From Nemertoderma westbladi (Eukaryota; Xenacoelomorpha; Nemertodermatida; Nemertodermatidae): a stretch of DNA of 64,000 nt. The position numbers and the translations under genes were made by a program. Each line of letters opens with the position of its first letter. The first letter of the stretch is position 1. Of this stretch, positions 54,026 through 64,000 are shown piece by piece. Under the pieces are notes generated by a model. It saw nothing but the letters and a program-made list of their open reading frames with translations, ran no database searches and was not told where the DNA came from. The DNA lies in assembly GCA_032718475.1 (NCBI GenBank), contig JAUCBJ010007607.1:1-64000 (forward strand), written 5' to 3'.

Positions 54026-54672
54026 ATTTAAAACAACAAAAAGTGAAAACACCACTTTTGTAACCCGTTCTATACTAATGCCTCTGGTGCAAAGTGGTCA
54101 ACGACATGCAAACTAAACACGTAGGCGTTATGATGTAGATTAGTTCACTGTGTACTTTGTAGTGATGGAAAATATAAAGGTTAATTCATAGGATTGTTTT
54201 ACAAAAGTAGCTACTTGTAGTACAGTAATAATAATATTGTTGACAAATCTACGCATCAACCAAGGCCACCTTAATAATTATTATAGTGGTCTTGCATCTA
54301 CAATACAACTGCACAGTTCACGAATAATGGTACTACTTTTGTTGTCATAGAAATACATGGGAAATAAGCTTAAATCGTCCCCCCCCCCCCCCCCCCCTCC
54401 CCCACATAGTATTTCTTCTTTGCAAATATGAAAACTTTGACGGATTATATCTCGAGAACGCTCCGGTCGAATTTTGCTTAATTTTTTTTTCTATGTTTTT
54501 TTTAACATTTATTACATGTGATGAAACAGGTTAGTTGGCAAATTATTTTTAAATGTTTTGTTAATTTCGCGCATGTCCCCATGTATTACTCGCCAACATG
54601 GCTGAGCCAAGCTTGTTTTAATAAAACTGCACTACATTACTACTTGTTATTCACTTACAGTACATAACTTAC

Positions 54673-54873
54673 CTTATGACCATGCTCTGTTGACCGTTCG
54701 GATACTACAAATTTTGGGGAAAGTAAAGACACCAAAACACCTCCAGCAACATCAGATGAAGATGCACTATCTACTAACTGTGGAAAACGTTCAGCAGAGT
54801 AATCCATGGCAGTAGAAAGTGAGATGATTTCCTGCTCCATTGGTTCAGCGTACTCGGGGCCGATAGTATGCAT
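54673..54873 (-). CDS. Helitron exon 1, N-terminal
   Basis: ATG at 54871-54873 opens 67 codons to the donor CATAAG|GTAAGT (exon end 54673, phase 0), which joins in frame to exon 2. The peptide is acidic with Ser-rich text (YAEPMEQEIISLSTAMDY...) and has no domain I recognise. The frame is open upstream to a TTG at 54903, so an earlier exon is possible. Confidence 0.55.
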
Positions 54874-57800
54874 TACTTCTAGTTGAGCACACCCAGTAAG
54901 CAACCGAGGGTGGACTCTCTATAGCCGAGGGGCACTTGTATAATAACTAATAATCACGAACCCCATCCTCTTATAATATATAACTCTGTAGTAGTCAGTA
55001 GCAGTTGTTAGTAATAGCAGTAGTAGTAGTAGTATAAGTAGTAAGTAATAGTAAAGGAGATCGGTTTAAACCAAAGTGATAAAGTAACATTATTATATAA
55101 CATAACCATATAGACAAAGTAGAATAAGATACGGATTCATAATTATTTTATCAAACTCATGTACTACTTACTTCAATGTGCCAATTGTAATAATAATTAA
55201 ACATATTATTCCGATTAATCTGCGTTTGGCCCTATAAGATATTATACTGAAGTGTTTTATATCAATATATCCATGCGAGTAAACAAGAAGTAAAGTAAAT
55301 TTTTATTATTATAGTTTTAGAAATTGAATGATATACCCAAGATAGTGAAATAGATAATATACAAGAAATTGCCATTTGATCAGATATATCAAAGCGGCGT
55401 CTTTAGTATAATACCGTAATAGTATCAATTAACTCTGTTATACAATGTGAATATACTAAATCTATTTATAAATATATTATGAGCCCTACATTGTATATTT
55501 CTCCTACAGGTAGACAATGTAGTATGTTAAAACTTGATATAATTTGGTATAATGTATAACATATTACAAATAAGACTGAGGCAGCTAAACTATATTGCAA
55601 AGAAATCAAATATCCTGTTCGCGCTTTCAGACCTTTGGCAGTTTAACCCGCCAAATTAGGATGTCTTCTAGATAATAAATCACCTTTAGTCTATGACAAG
55701 TATTTAATTCACTACACTAGTCGAAACCAATCTGTGCGCGATCATTCACCCGCTGGATATACCCGGGAGATTGGGTTCGACGGCTTAATCTTATTGCTAT
55801 GTAAGCCTAATGTATTATTCGACTGACAGTATTATATAATCTCTGACAATATTATTCACCTTCGGGAAATATTAACAGTTCCTTTAGTACGTGGCGCTCT
55901 ATCTATATAAAAAGAGTTATGACTTAAACTACTCACAACGATATGGCTTAGTTATAATTCACATATATGGCGCATTCTTTAGGAAATGCTTCGTTATCAG
56001 GTTCACTCATACACAATGCTGCACAATACTGCACACTGATCTGCCGATCTTCACTGATTTTAGTCACATATAAAAGGAACACGGACCGAATCATGTAGGG
56101 TCTATCAAATAACATTAGATTCACTTCAAACCACTCAACATAGGTCGCAATCATTTATCTGTAACCTTTCTCTCTTACCTTCGGTATATCAAGAATATTG
56201 GGTTTTCGGGGTTATTTGTCGTTATTCCAAATATAATAATTCATCAACCATATTATGAAGAACTGACAGTAAATAGCAGTATAACAATATAAAAGTATGC
56301 ACAGTGTTACACAGTATGCAGTGTATGCAGTACTGCAGTATGCAGTATGCAGTATGCAGATAACGGATATATGTCCTTATAATTAAGCCTACTAGTGTAG
56401 GACTAAAAACTGAAAACACGGAGGTGCCAAAAGCCGGTTCTTAGGCTCTGGGCAAAACATAACACTGAACTACTGAGTTTCTGCATACACCTCCAACACA
56501 GAGACAACAAACGCTCTGATTGGTCAACCTGAACAACGAGAGAACAAAGAAACAAAGAAACGTCGACGTGGCAATATCAGCTGCTAGCCGTCGTCATAGT
56601 AGCGACACTGTTTTCAAGAGTATCGAGCTTTTACGTCACGGAATTACGGATTATGTCCTCTAAAGTACAAATACAGAAGAAATAGCTTTTATGTCCGCTA
56701 AAACACCAGTACAGCAAGGACACGGCCTTTTTATGCCTGGTAAACCAACTACAGAGTATTTTACGGGAAAAATAAGGAAAAATAACCGGACAATTCAGCA
56801 AAAGCTTTTACACCGCTCCCAGAAAATGGGATTTTCAGTCTATAAAATATAAAAATCACAGTTTCTAAAACATAAAGATACTCTAAACAGTTAGTTTCTT
56901 TGCGCGGACGGCGTTTACGCAGTTTCTTGAGGCTAGCAAGAGTCCTTTTCTCTTTTTGGGGGGAGCCACTTTACTAGGAGGGCCATAACTCCTGGGTGAA
57001 GGGTGCAATATGATTGCATCAGAAGGTGTAGGTTTATGGTCGAGGTATCTGCCGTTTCGATATGCTTCTCCTCGAGCTGATTTTCCTCCGCTCGTAGCTG
57101 GATACGTTCATCCAAAAACTCTTGCAGAGAATAGGATCGTCCAAGTTCGATAACTTCTTAGAGATTCTGGATTTCCCAATCGAATTGAGATAAGGCCAAT
57201 TCGTTTATCGATTGGACTTACTGTTATAACTTACGTTTATCTGAACAAACGCAGGTTTCTTTTTTGATCTTTATAGAATAGCGTTTAACTCGTTTCGTAC
57301 AACGCTCTCCTTCACCTTGATGAGGGGTTGTATCGCGTTAAACGGGGACGACCATACGGTTGGATAGTGATATTAAGTGTCCGCGTCACAATCCGGCTAG
57401 GTAAGATGGGCAGCTAGCTAGAAATCACTGTCGGAGTGTTACCGATTAATTGTTAGGGTAGCACTAGATCTTTGAACAGTGAATACAGTCCGCGAGGATC
57501 CGCGACACCACCAGGATCGCAGGTCTGAGGTCCAACTAAGGAATGAGGAGGTTTGACCGAGTATTCCGGGACTCTGATAGTAGGTTTACTCCAGGATCGT
57601 TCGAGCCGAGTGAGCATAGGTGATACGTCAAACAAGTTTCGCTCGAAACTCCAGTAAATATAACGAGCACAACTGTGTTTAACACAACGTTTCCGTGGAT
57701 GTTTATGTCTTTCCGTTTATTAGTTGGGTCTAGAGCATTTATCGTAATAATACCAAAGACGCACGTCTGGTAGGGGGAAACGCGGGTGATATTTATTTGT

Positions 57801-57920
57801 TGTTACAATGCTTCTATCAAGAATTCCAAATATATGTTGGAGTTACCGCATTTATTTGTTTCTTTAATGTCTTTTCTTTCGAGCCGATTTCGAATAGAAT
57901 TTTCGCATTCGAATTTCAGT
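54874..57920. other. No supported gene; short tandem repeats
   Basis: Contains a (TAG)n run with variants at about 55005-55050 and TATGCAG/TGCAGTA repeats at about 56315-56358. Several short minus-strand frames (57453-57635, 56933-57115, 56222-56419) lack start or splice support. The Helitron 5' terminus should lie somewhere here, but I could not identify it. Confidence 0.35.
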
Positions 57921-58226
57921 TTATGGTTCCGACTCCGCTGGGCAGGATATATAGTCAACATAGTCCGTATTGTGTAAATTGATAGAATGACCAGTAGTTA
58001 AGAAGCCCATATACGTACCATTACGCTGCGTATATCGAGCAGCGAATTTTCTATAGTCCAACTCTCGCGAGAGCTGCACTTGGGACATTGTCGGTTCGAT
58101 ATAACGACCATCGTCCTCCGCAGCAGTTGGACTAACGTCGCCGCGTATTAAGCTATCAACAAACGCTTGTAAAAGTAGAGTATATCGCTCCCCGATACCA
58201 AGACCATCTTCTATCAACTCCGTCAT
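57921..58226 (-). CDS. Unidentified small ORF or first exon
   Basis: ATG at 58224-58226 starts 101 codons; a good donor (CGTAATG|GTACGT) near 58016 could end a ~70-codon first exon instead. The text (MTELIEDGLGIGERYTLLLQ, then Ala/Asp-rich) is not recognised. No acceptor downstream joined it in phase to the open frame at 57453-57635. It may belong to the 3' LTR or flank of BEL-2. Confidence 0.25.
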   Translation of the reverse strand: MTELIEDGLGIGERYTLLLQAFVDSLIRGDVSPTAAEDDGRYIEPTMSQVQLSRELDYRKFAARYTQRNGTYMGFLTTGHSINLHNTDYVDYISCPAESEP

Positions 58227-59879
58227 ATCTGCTATATATGAGTTTATCCATATTATAAGGAGTTTATATTTAGGCTAGCGAGCGTCGCTGCCTACTCCAA
58301 TTAACCCCCGGACAGTACGAGATCCTCAGCGCCGATGTGTCGTCGCCGCTGTACTTTCGCCAACGACGTAGCCGCACAACGACAACGACAACCGGCACAA
58401 GTCACTCGACTGTCCGTCCCAAAGGCTTAGATGTACTTCAGGTTTTCCTTGGAGAGTTAGGTTACTTTTACGATTGCGACTAGCTACTGTAAACACACTT
58501 TAGCAGTAACATTCACCTATAAACTCACAAATACCACACAACTGGTCACAACTACGCACATTCGGGCCATTTGTCCGTTAGTCAATGCCTTCCAGAATGT
58601 CACTGTATTATTATGTATCCTTGGATACTAGCAGTGCGCTATTTATTCCCTATGCTATTCAATGGGACAAGCTTTCTATTGTTCTTTTAACTCAATTCTA
58701 ATTCTAGCGTGGTTGTTGCTATGGTGACATTATGCAAAGCTAGCGGTAGAATTAGGGTGATTCCAATGCATACAGATCTGGGATGTTATTTAATAGTATT
58801 CTTTAATAGTCAATGTTCTGTTTTATACATGACTTTATGAATTTTATCGGCTATTGACTATGTTTGGGAGACTTTCGCACACTCATATGCATAATAAGAT
58901 AAATCTCCGCTCCCTTGATCTATTAATTAATGGAACTTTGGGAACTTTATAAATTGCGTAAAAATGGCAATTTATTAAATTCATTAAAAGACATGAATTT
59001 AAATTTATTCCCTGAAATTTTATTATTTGATAATTAAATGGACATATTTTGATTCTAGAACATGTCTAGGGACACAAGATCCTTAATTCTATGACAATTG
59101 TCTTTTTTAAGAATATCGGTAAATGCTACGATATCTTAATTGACTAGAATTGTTGAAGGATCTGAATTTTACAGATTTTGATTTATTAGATTTGCAAATA
59201 TTAAATAATTAATATTTGAGATGGGCACCGATTTATTCAAGAACTTGTCTGGGGACGTTAACCACTGATTCTATAATTTGTCTTTCAAGTATATCGGTGG
59301 GTGCCACGATATCTTAATCGACTAGAATTACAGATGGTCAAAGGGTTTAACAGATTTATTTTGCGTTATACGCTACTGTTAAAGGGACATCACGCTACTA
59401 TATGTATTATTTAATATACGGTATGAGAGCAATATCGCACGAAGCAATGTCAGTGTGAAGAGGCAAGTCGTTTCCAAGGTCTACCCAGAGCTTGGTTTAG
59501 TCGAGACACGAGGATCTGAACTTTGCATTCCTAATACTCTGCCTACCAATAATACTTGAATATAGTAGTGGCTTTATTGTACTTTAATAAGTACGGACAT
59601 TTCATCTTACTGTAGTCACGTATTTATAATATGATACGGACAGTAAGGAAAGAGGAAAAGAATTATTTCTTGCCGTCGCATTAAATATAATATATACGTA
59701 ATTAAGTAATAAACGCGAATATATATTGCACTAATCTACTAAATAATCGCTAAAATAACATTCTACTGAATAAAATTAAAGAAAACGATTATAATAGAAT
59801 TACATAGTAATACATACATAAATATAAAAATAATAAAATAATATAAAATAATAGAGTCACACACCCACTCCATATGTTG
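58227..59879. other. Non-coding; probable 3' LTR of BEL-2 in part
   Basis: On the minus strand the BEL-2 frame ends at 59880, then a purine-rich ATATGGAGTGGG (polypurine tract) precedes TGTGTGACTCTATT, a plausible LTR start at about 59862. The partner LTR lies beyond 64000, so the end cannot be fixed. The rest is AT-rich. Two related strings, GGTAAATGCTACGATATCTT and GGTGGGTGCCACGATATCTT (59111 and 59294), lie in ~185-bp tandem units. Confidence 0.4.
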
Positions 59880-62800
59880 TTACGTTATGGAGTCCCTAGA
59901 TGTTTGAAGGATTAGGGAGGTGGTCGTGGGAAGAGAATCTTGCCTTCCACAGTTTCCGGAGAGTCCTCCATTCCCTTCCGATAAACACAAACGACCGACT
60001 GGGTGATTGAGTCGCTGCATCCTGAATACAATTCCAGGTTTCCTCTTCGTCCTGGAATAGTGACGATAGAAACATCGCTCAAAGTATATGACGGTGTCAC
60101 AAAGCCGATTCCAGGAGCTATAGTGGTCCGTCGCTCTCTGCAGGAGAGGTGAGAGTCCCTGCGAGACGTCTGATGTTCCAGAGCTCCAATCGCTCTCTCT
60201 GATCTTCATGAAGGATCCACTCGCGGAGGGGAGGCCCAGATCCACGGCGTCGTCCCTGGCAACATGTAATACCGACAGATCTATCCCGGGTTCAAATAAC
60301 TCCGATCCACCCGTCCGGGTTTCAGGTTCGACTTTCTCCGCTCCCTTGGCTGGTCTAATCTCAGTCGGAGTAAGATGGGGAGGCCATTCATTCTCCTTAC
60401 TCAGGAAGTCGGGTTCACCTAACCGGTCTATAGTATCTGTCAGTTCTTGAGGAGTTGCTCCTCTGGAAGCGATGTCCGTTGGATTAAACTTCTTGGGGCA
60501 ATATCTCCATTGATCTACATTGGAGCTAAGATTGTCATTATCTGAGGAGTGTGGTGTTCCCTCAGTTGGGTCGTCTCCCTCACTAGTATCATCTTCCCAT
60601 TCACTCACCTGGCAGACGCGATCTTGAAGCAGTCTTTCCCTGAGCGTTCTACGGGAAGGTCCAGTAAGGTACCAACCTACTCTAGTTCTTACCGCATAGG
60701 TCTGTAGTGGCTGCGGTTGAGCAGGTCGTTTCTCTAATGTCTCCAGCGCCTCATGCGCGTTTTGGCCGATGAGTATTTGCACTCCAGGATAATCAGTCTG
60801 GAATCGAGGTATGTTAAGATGTTGGATGCTCTCATCCTCGTCCCAATTATAAAGGTCTGCTTGAGTAGTAGCGAAGTTCTTTATAGCCACCATTTTCACT
60901 GACCTGATGCTATGTTCTCCTAGTTCGTCCTGGGGGGTGGACAACTCACCTATATAATAGTTGGCAGCTACAGTAGAATTCCAAACCTGCATGATCCCTG
61001 ACATGTTTAGCTTGGTTCGGAACTTGGGTTGTCCAGCAAAGATGACTTCGGCTAGTTCTTTATCGACGAATGTTCCTGTGCTACCGGAGTCCAGGAGGGC
61101 GTTCACTATATAGCTCTTCTGAGGTCCGTGGACCCGTAACTGGACTACAGGAAATTCTCGGATTCCTATATTGGAAGTTGGCGCTTTCCAAGATGGTTGT
61201 TGATCGGAAGTAGTTAAGGTAAGGTCGCTGTCTGTGTCTTTCTCATACACGAGTGCTCGATACACTGCGGTGGTGTTTATTAGGTAACAGGATTCGTTTT
61301 GGTCGGAGAACTCGTCCGTATAGAATCCTTCCATCTCAGATTGATCAGTGTCGTTCACATCACTGAATTGGACATGTAGTTCGGACTCACTTACCTGACT
61401 CGGGCTGTTTCGTTCGAATTCCGTGTGCAACAAGATATGATGTTTTGCGCCGCACTTTGCACACCTTGCGTCGGAGTTACAGGTTCGCCGTTGGTGTCCT
61501 CGTCTGAGGCAATTATAACACAACCACTTATCCCACATGACTTCACGTCTATCCTTTAGTGATTTCCTCAGGAATTTATCACACGCATTTAAACGGTGGG
61601 GCCCGTCGCACAGCACACATTTCGGCTTGATGTTACTTACTTTAACCTGTGCTATGTGGTGCACACTTGTTCTTTCCTCGGGCTTTCTCACCTGAATTCT
61701 TTTAGGAGACGTAGGAAGGGTTTTTTGTACCGGTTCCCTTCTGTCATTGGGTCGAGACTCGGATTTACTTACCTGATCTTTAGGCATTTTATTGACATAA
61801 TAAGATCTGTCAGTGTCTTTCCCGCTGTCCTCTCCTTGAGAAGTTTGGCTTTCACCGTCGTCGGTATAACATACTGGTGTTACCCTTCTCCTAGAAACGG
61901 GTTTCTCACTTACCTTGTTTTCCAATGTCTTCTCTCTGGACTGCCTTAGGAGCTGTAATTTCACTTCTCTATCTAAGAATGACATGAGATCAGTCATGGT
62001 AGGGTCTCGTCGTTGTTGTTCCATCATATATAACACCTTCTTGTCCCAGCGTGTACCTACTCCACCCTTGGGCAAAGTAGATGCTAAGGCTCCTACAACC
62101 ATAGAATTCTGGTATTCATGAGACTTACCTAACCAATCTAGTTGTCTACAGATCTCCTGAATCTCATCGGAAAACTCTATAATCCCGCTGCTAAGAAACT
62201 TTCGGGGCGCCATTAATTTCGCATATAAATACCTAGCTATGTTAGTCTTATTACCATACCTGATGTTTAGTGTATCCCAAACTTGTCTTAATCCATCTGG
62301 ATGTCCAATAAATTTTAACGCCATTGACTTGGGAGGTCCTTCCAAACATTCGATGAGGAATCTAAGTTTCTCTCCGTTAGATAGTACAGAGTTCTGTATG
62401 TTATCTTTGTAATATTCATTAAAAGGTAACCATTTCATCTCATCTCCATTGAATTTGACTATCTCTCCCACCTTCACCGCTTGCCGGGCTTCGGTTCTAG
62501 CCATTTGACGCGTAAAACTTTCTTGGGCCATCGTGTTATTTAATATCGAGTTATCGGTATATAAATTTCTCGGATTATGATCAACTCTATAGGGAATGTC
62601 ATTATCAACAGGCATATAATTACCCTTAATAGGGTTCACTATAGGAGTTTCGACTTCGCTAGCAGTATATATGCGTGTAGGCTCCACACCTTGCGCATGA
62701 GATACTTCAGACCTAACAGGTTGACACATTGTTACTGAGGGTGGTGGTATACCCTTTTGGGTATTTACTAATTTATCGCGTTCGAGCGCGATACTTTGCT

Positions 62801-64000
62801 GCACTTCTTGCAACTCTAGCCTACTTTCCCTCACTGTTCCCTTTAAATGTTGGACAGTCCCTTCCAACTCTCGGACCTGTTGGGAGGAGCGTATCCGATT
62901 CTCCTTCATCTCTCCGAGGAGAATATCCATTCCCCGCCGTCTCTCGTCTACCCAATCAACCGCCGAAACGGGATCCGCCAACGTCGTAGCGGGCAGACGA
63001 GGGACAACGGGCGACAAATTTGGAATATTTCGCTCGGGGTCCAGGACCTGAACTGTCTCCTGGGCAGTTCTACGGGGCACAGGTAGCTTAGTGCTATGCA
63101 GAGGGAATTTATAGGTAGCTTCAGGGAGCACAGGTGTATCTATTACCGAAGGGGTGATTTCAAGAACAGGCCTACTTATTTCAGGCTCATCTACTATAGT
63201 AGGGAGTCTTTCTATTGTAATTATTTGGTCTGTGGGTTCTGTACTCTCTAAGTTGGTGTTATTTAGTTGCCTTCTAACAGCTGGAGGCAAATCAGGCAAT
63301 TTTTGACGGTGGAATGTTCTTTTACGTCTGCTTAGGCGGGATCGATTTCCTCTGCCTTCAGTGTCGGTGGTATCGCCTTCCTCAGATGATGTATAACCTT
63401 GTCGTTTGGGAGTAGATCGATTCATCATCTGCATATTACTAGCTGTTAACTGTTTATTAAAGTCATCTTGCCTCTCTTGAAGATTTTCCAACTCTAGTTG
63501 GGTTGTCTCTTCAGATGCCCTCCATTCTGCTTCTGCCACTGCTATCTTTCTTTCCGCTTCTGCTGCTGCCGCTTTCCTTTCCGCTTCTACGGCTGCAGCT
63601 GCCGCTTTTGCCTCTGCCGCTGCCGCTTTCCTTTCCGCTTCTACGGCTGCAGCTGCCGCTTTTGCCTCTGCCGCTGCCTCTGCTGCCTTTCTTTCTGCTT
63701 CTGCCGCTGCCACTGCCGCTGCTGCTGTCTTTCTATCTTCTATACGTTTTTTCCTTACTTGTTCTTCCTTTTCTCTAGCGATGCGGAGTTGTTCATCGCA
63801 TTTAGCTTGGTTCGCCGCTAACCTATCCACATCAATCGCATCTAACACAAGTTTGGCTCTTTTGCTATTAGGGCTAAGTCCCTCTAGCCTTCTCCTCAAC
63901 TCGTCATCTCCTAAAAAACGTTGATAGTCTGACAGATAGATGTCAATGGCATCCCTCTTATGCGGTTTCTCTGCTGTCACTTCGCTCTCGGTTGTATCTA
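59862..64000 (-). mobile_element. BEL/Pao element 2 (BEL-2), deletion derivative, runs off the window
   Basis: Gag, zinc knuckles and protease of a BEL element diverged from BEL-1, followed by an in-frame deletion of RT/RNase H and of integrase, then a polypurine tract and probable LTR. Gag-protease only with LTRs matches the idea of a terminal-repeat retrotransposon with GAG (TR-GAG). The 5' LTR is outside the window. Confidence 0.75.
59880..64000 (-). CDS. BEL-2 gag-protease fusion, open throughout, 5' end outside window
   Basis: The frame is open from the window edge to 59880; the GTG at 63978-63980 is not a reason to start there. Order: Ala/Glu/Lys-rich helix with tandem AAAAAVEAERK units (about 63530-63720), a long linker, BEL gag core (VKFNGDEMKWLPFNEYY, about 62450), zinc knuckles CVLCDGPHRLNAC and CYNCLRRGHQRRTC plus CAKCGAKHHILLH (about 61600-61440), and an aspartic protease with NALLDSGSTGTFVD (about 61095). 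At about 60515 the sequence jumps to WRYCPKKFNPTDIASRG, the end of RNase H, so RT and most of RNase H are missing in frame. A short piece of the pre-integrase region (HYSSWNRLC) remains; no DDE core follows. More than 1,370 codons without a stop suggest this derivative kept a working gag-protease. Confidence 0.8.
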   Translation of the reverse strand, partial: DTTESEVTAEKPHKRDAIDIYLSDYQRFLGDDELRRRLEGLSPNSKRAKLVLDAIDVDRLAANQAKCDEQLRIAREKEEQVRKKRIEDRKTAAAAVAAAEAERKAAEAAAEAKAAAAAVEAERKAAAAEAKAAAAAVEAERKAAAAEAERKIAVAEAEWRASEETTQLELENLQERQDDFNKQLTASNMQMMNRSTPKRQGYTSSEEGDTTDTEGRGNRSRLSRRKRTFHRQKLPDLPPAVRRQLNNTNLESTEPTDQIITIERLPTIVDEPEISRPVLEITPSVIDTPVLPEATYKFPLHSTKLPVPRRTAQETVQVLDPERNIPNLSPVVPRLPATTLADPVSAVDWVDERRRGMDILLGEMKENRIRSSQQVRELEGTVQHLKGTVRESRLELQEVQQSIALERDKLVNTQKGIPPPSVTMCQPVRSEVSHAQGVEPTRIYTASEVETPIVNPIKGNYMPVDNDIPYRVDHNPRNLYTDNSILNNTMAQESFTRQMARTEARQAVKVGEIVKFNGDEMKWLPFNEYYKDNIQNSVLSNGEKLRFLIECLEGPPKSMALKFIGHPDGLRQVWDTLNIRYGNKTNIARYLYAKLMAPRKFLSSGIIEFSDEIQEICRQLDWLGKSHEYQNSMVVGALASTLPKGGVGTRWDKKVLYMMEQQRRDPTMTDLMSFLDREVKLQLLRQSREKTLENKVSEKPVSRRRVTPVCYTDDGESQTSQGEDSGKDTDRSYYVNKMPKDQVSKSESRPNDRREPVQKTLPTSPKRIQVRKPEERTSVHHIAQVKVSNIKPKCVLCDGPHRLNACDKFLRKSLKDRREVMWDKWLCYNCLRRGHQRRTCNSDARCAKCGAKHHILLHTEFERNSPSQVSESELHVQFSDVNDTDQSEMEGFYTDEFSDQNESCYLINTTAVYRALVYEKDTDSDLTLTTSDQQPSWKAPTSNIGIREFPVVQLRVHGPQKSYIVNALLDSGSTGTFVDKELAEVIFAGQPKFRTKLNMSGIMQVWNSTVAANYYIGELSTPQDELGEHSIRSVKMVAIKNFATTQADLYNWDEDESIQHLNIPRFQTDYPGVQILIGQNAHEALETLEKRPAQPQPLQTYAVRTRVGWYLTGPSRRTLRERLLQDRVCQVSEWEDDTSEGDDPTEGTPHSSDNDNLSSNVDQWRYCPKKFNPTDIASRGATPQELTDTIDRLGEPDFLSKENEWPPHLTPTEIRPAKGAEKVEPETRTGGSELFEPGIDLSVLHVARDDAVDLGLPSASGSFMKIRESDWSSGTSDVSQGLSPLLQRATDHYSSWNRLCDTVIYFERCFYRHYSRTKRKPGIVFRMQRLNHPVGRLCLSEGNGGLSGNCGRQDSLPTTTSLILQTSRDSIT

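Larger units (their letters stand above)
52632..54672 (-). other. Helitron intron 1 with nested repeats
   Basis: 2,041 bp between donor CATAAG|GTAAGT and the acceptor at 52632. It contains a MITE-like element (53123-53410), a cluster of TTCTAGAA palindromes (53545-54025) and a C18 tract near 54380. No ORF. Confidence 0.65.
43773..54873 (-). mobile_element. Helitron coding unit (STPR-DUF6570-Rep-PIF1), three exons, inactive
   Basis: Exon 1 54873-54673, exon 2 52631-49688, exon 3 49479 downward to 43773 form one reading line with matching phases (0/0 and 1/1). The protein order is STPR repeats, DUF6570, Helitron_like_N (HUH Rep) and PIF1 helicase, as in animal Helitrons. Lesions all lie in exon 3: TGA at 49055-49057, a frameshift near 47130, the TA-flanked insertion 45234-46771 and a frameshift near 44683. 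The TC and CTRR termini were not located. The 3' flank is cut by the foldback element at 43703. Confidence 0.85.

Noticed and set aside
56933-57635. Short minus-strand frames as exons of one gene with 57921-58226
   Set aside because: Phases of the visible donor and acceptor do not match and no domain is recognised.

Overview
This window looks like repeat-rich nuclear DNA of an invertebrate animal. The grounds are BEL/Pao LTR retrotransposons (known only from animals), CR1/RTE-type LINEs, an animal-type Helitron with spliceosomal introns in phase, tRNA-derived Pol III modules, and AT-rich intergenic DNA with long G/C homopolymers. I cannot name the species. Almost all of the 64 kb is mobile DNA. 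Only a terminal exon at 2436-3292 (+), a small OB-fold-like gene at 18555-19025 (-), and perhaps 17884-18099 (-) and 57921-58226 (-) look like host genes.

Layout: 1-2259, a decayed RTE/BovB-like LINE ending in a (TAG)n tail. 2436-3292, last exon of an unknown gene. 3803-5225, a TTAA-flanked element with G-tract/C-tract hairpin ends. 5272-5495, a 4-unit tandem repeat. About 5500-12156, a nearly full-length CR1-group LINE (ORF1 with an SGNH esterase; ORF2 with membrane segments, a 2A-like motif, APE endonuclease and RT). 12157-16056, dispersed repeats and a ~160-bp satellite split by a second TTAA-flanked element (13807-15371). 17148-17336, a foldback MITE. 17884-19025, small genes.

19518-35842 is one complete BEL-type element of 16.3 kb on the minus strand, with ~1.9-kb LTRs, a 5-bp target duplication (ACGAT), gag in two frames, protease-RT-RNase H, integrase with DUF5641, and an unusual third ORF carrying three zinc knuckles. 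Its LTRs differ at only about ten positions, yet the coding region has several frame breaks. 36010-36240 is a relic of a Helitron 3' end. 37140-37685 is the right end of a third TTAA-type element. 38215-43703 is a 5.5-kb foldback element: two ~2.1-kb inverted arms, each with ~1 kb of CCACAR hexamers, around a loop encoding a C2H2/acidic protein.

43773-54873 (-) is a Helitron gene in three exons with matching intron phases: an N-terminal array of 26 23-residue STPR repeats, DUF6570, HUH Rep and PIF1 helicase. It is broken by a nonsense codon, two frameshifts and a TA-flanked DNA element (45234-46771) whose empty site would restore the reading frame. 59880-64000 (-) is a second BEL element, running off the window, that keeps gag and protease open but has lost RT and integrase in frame.
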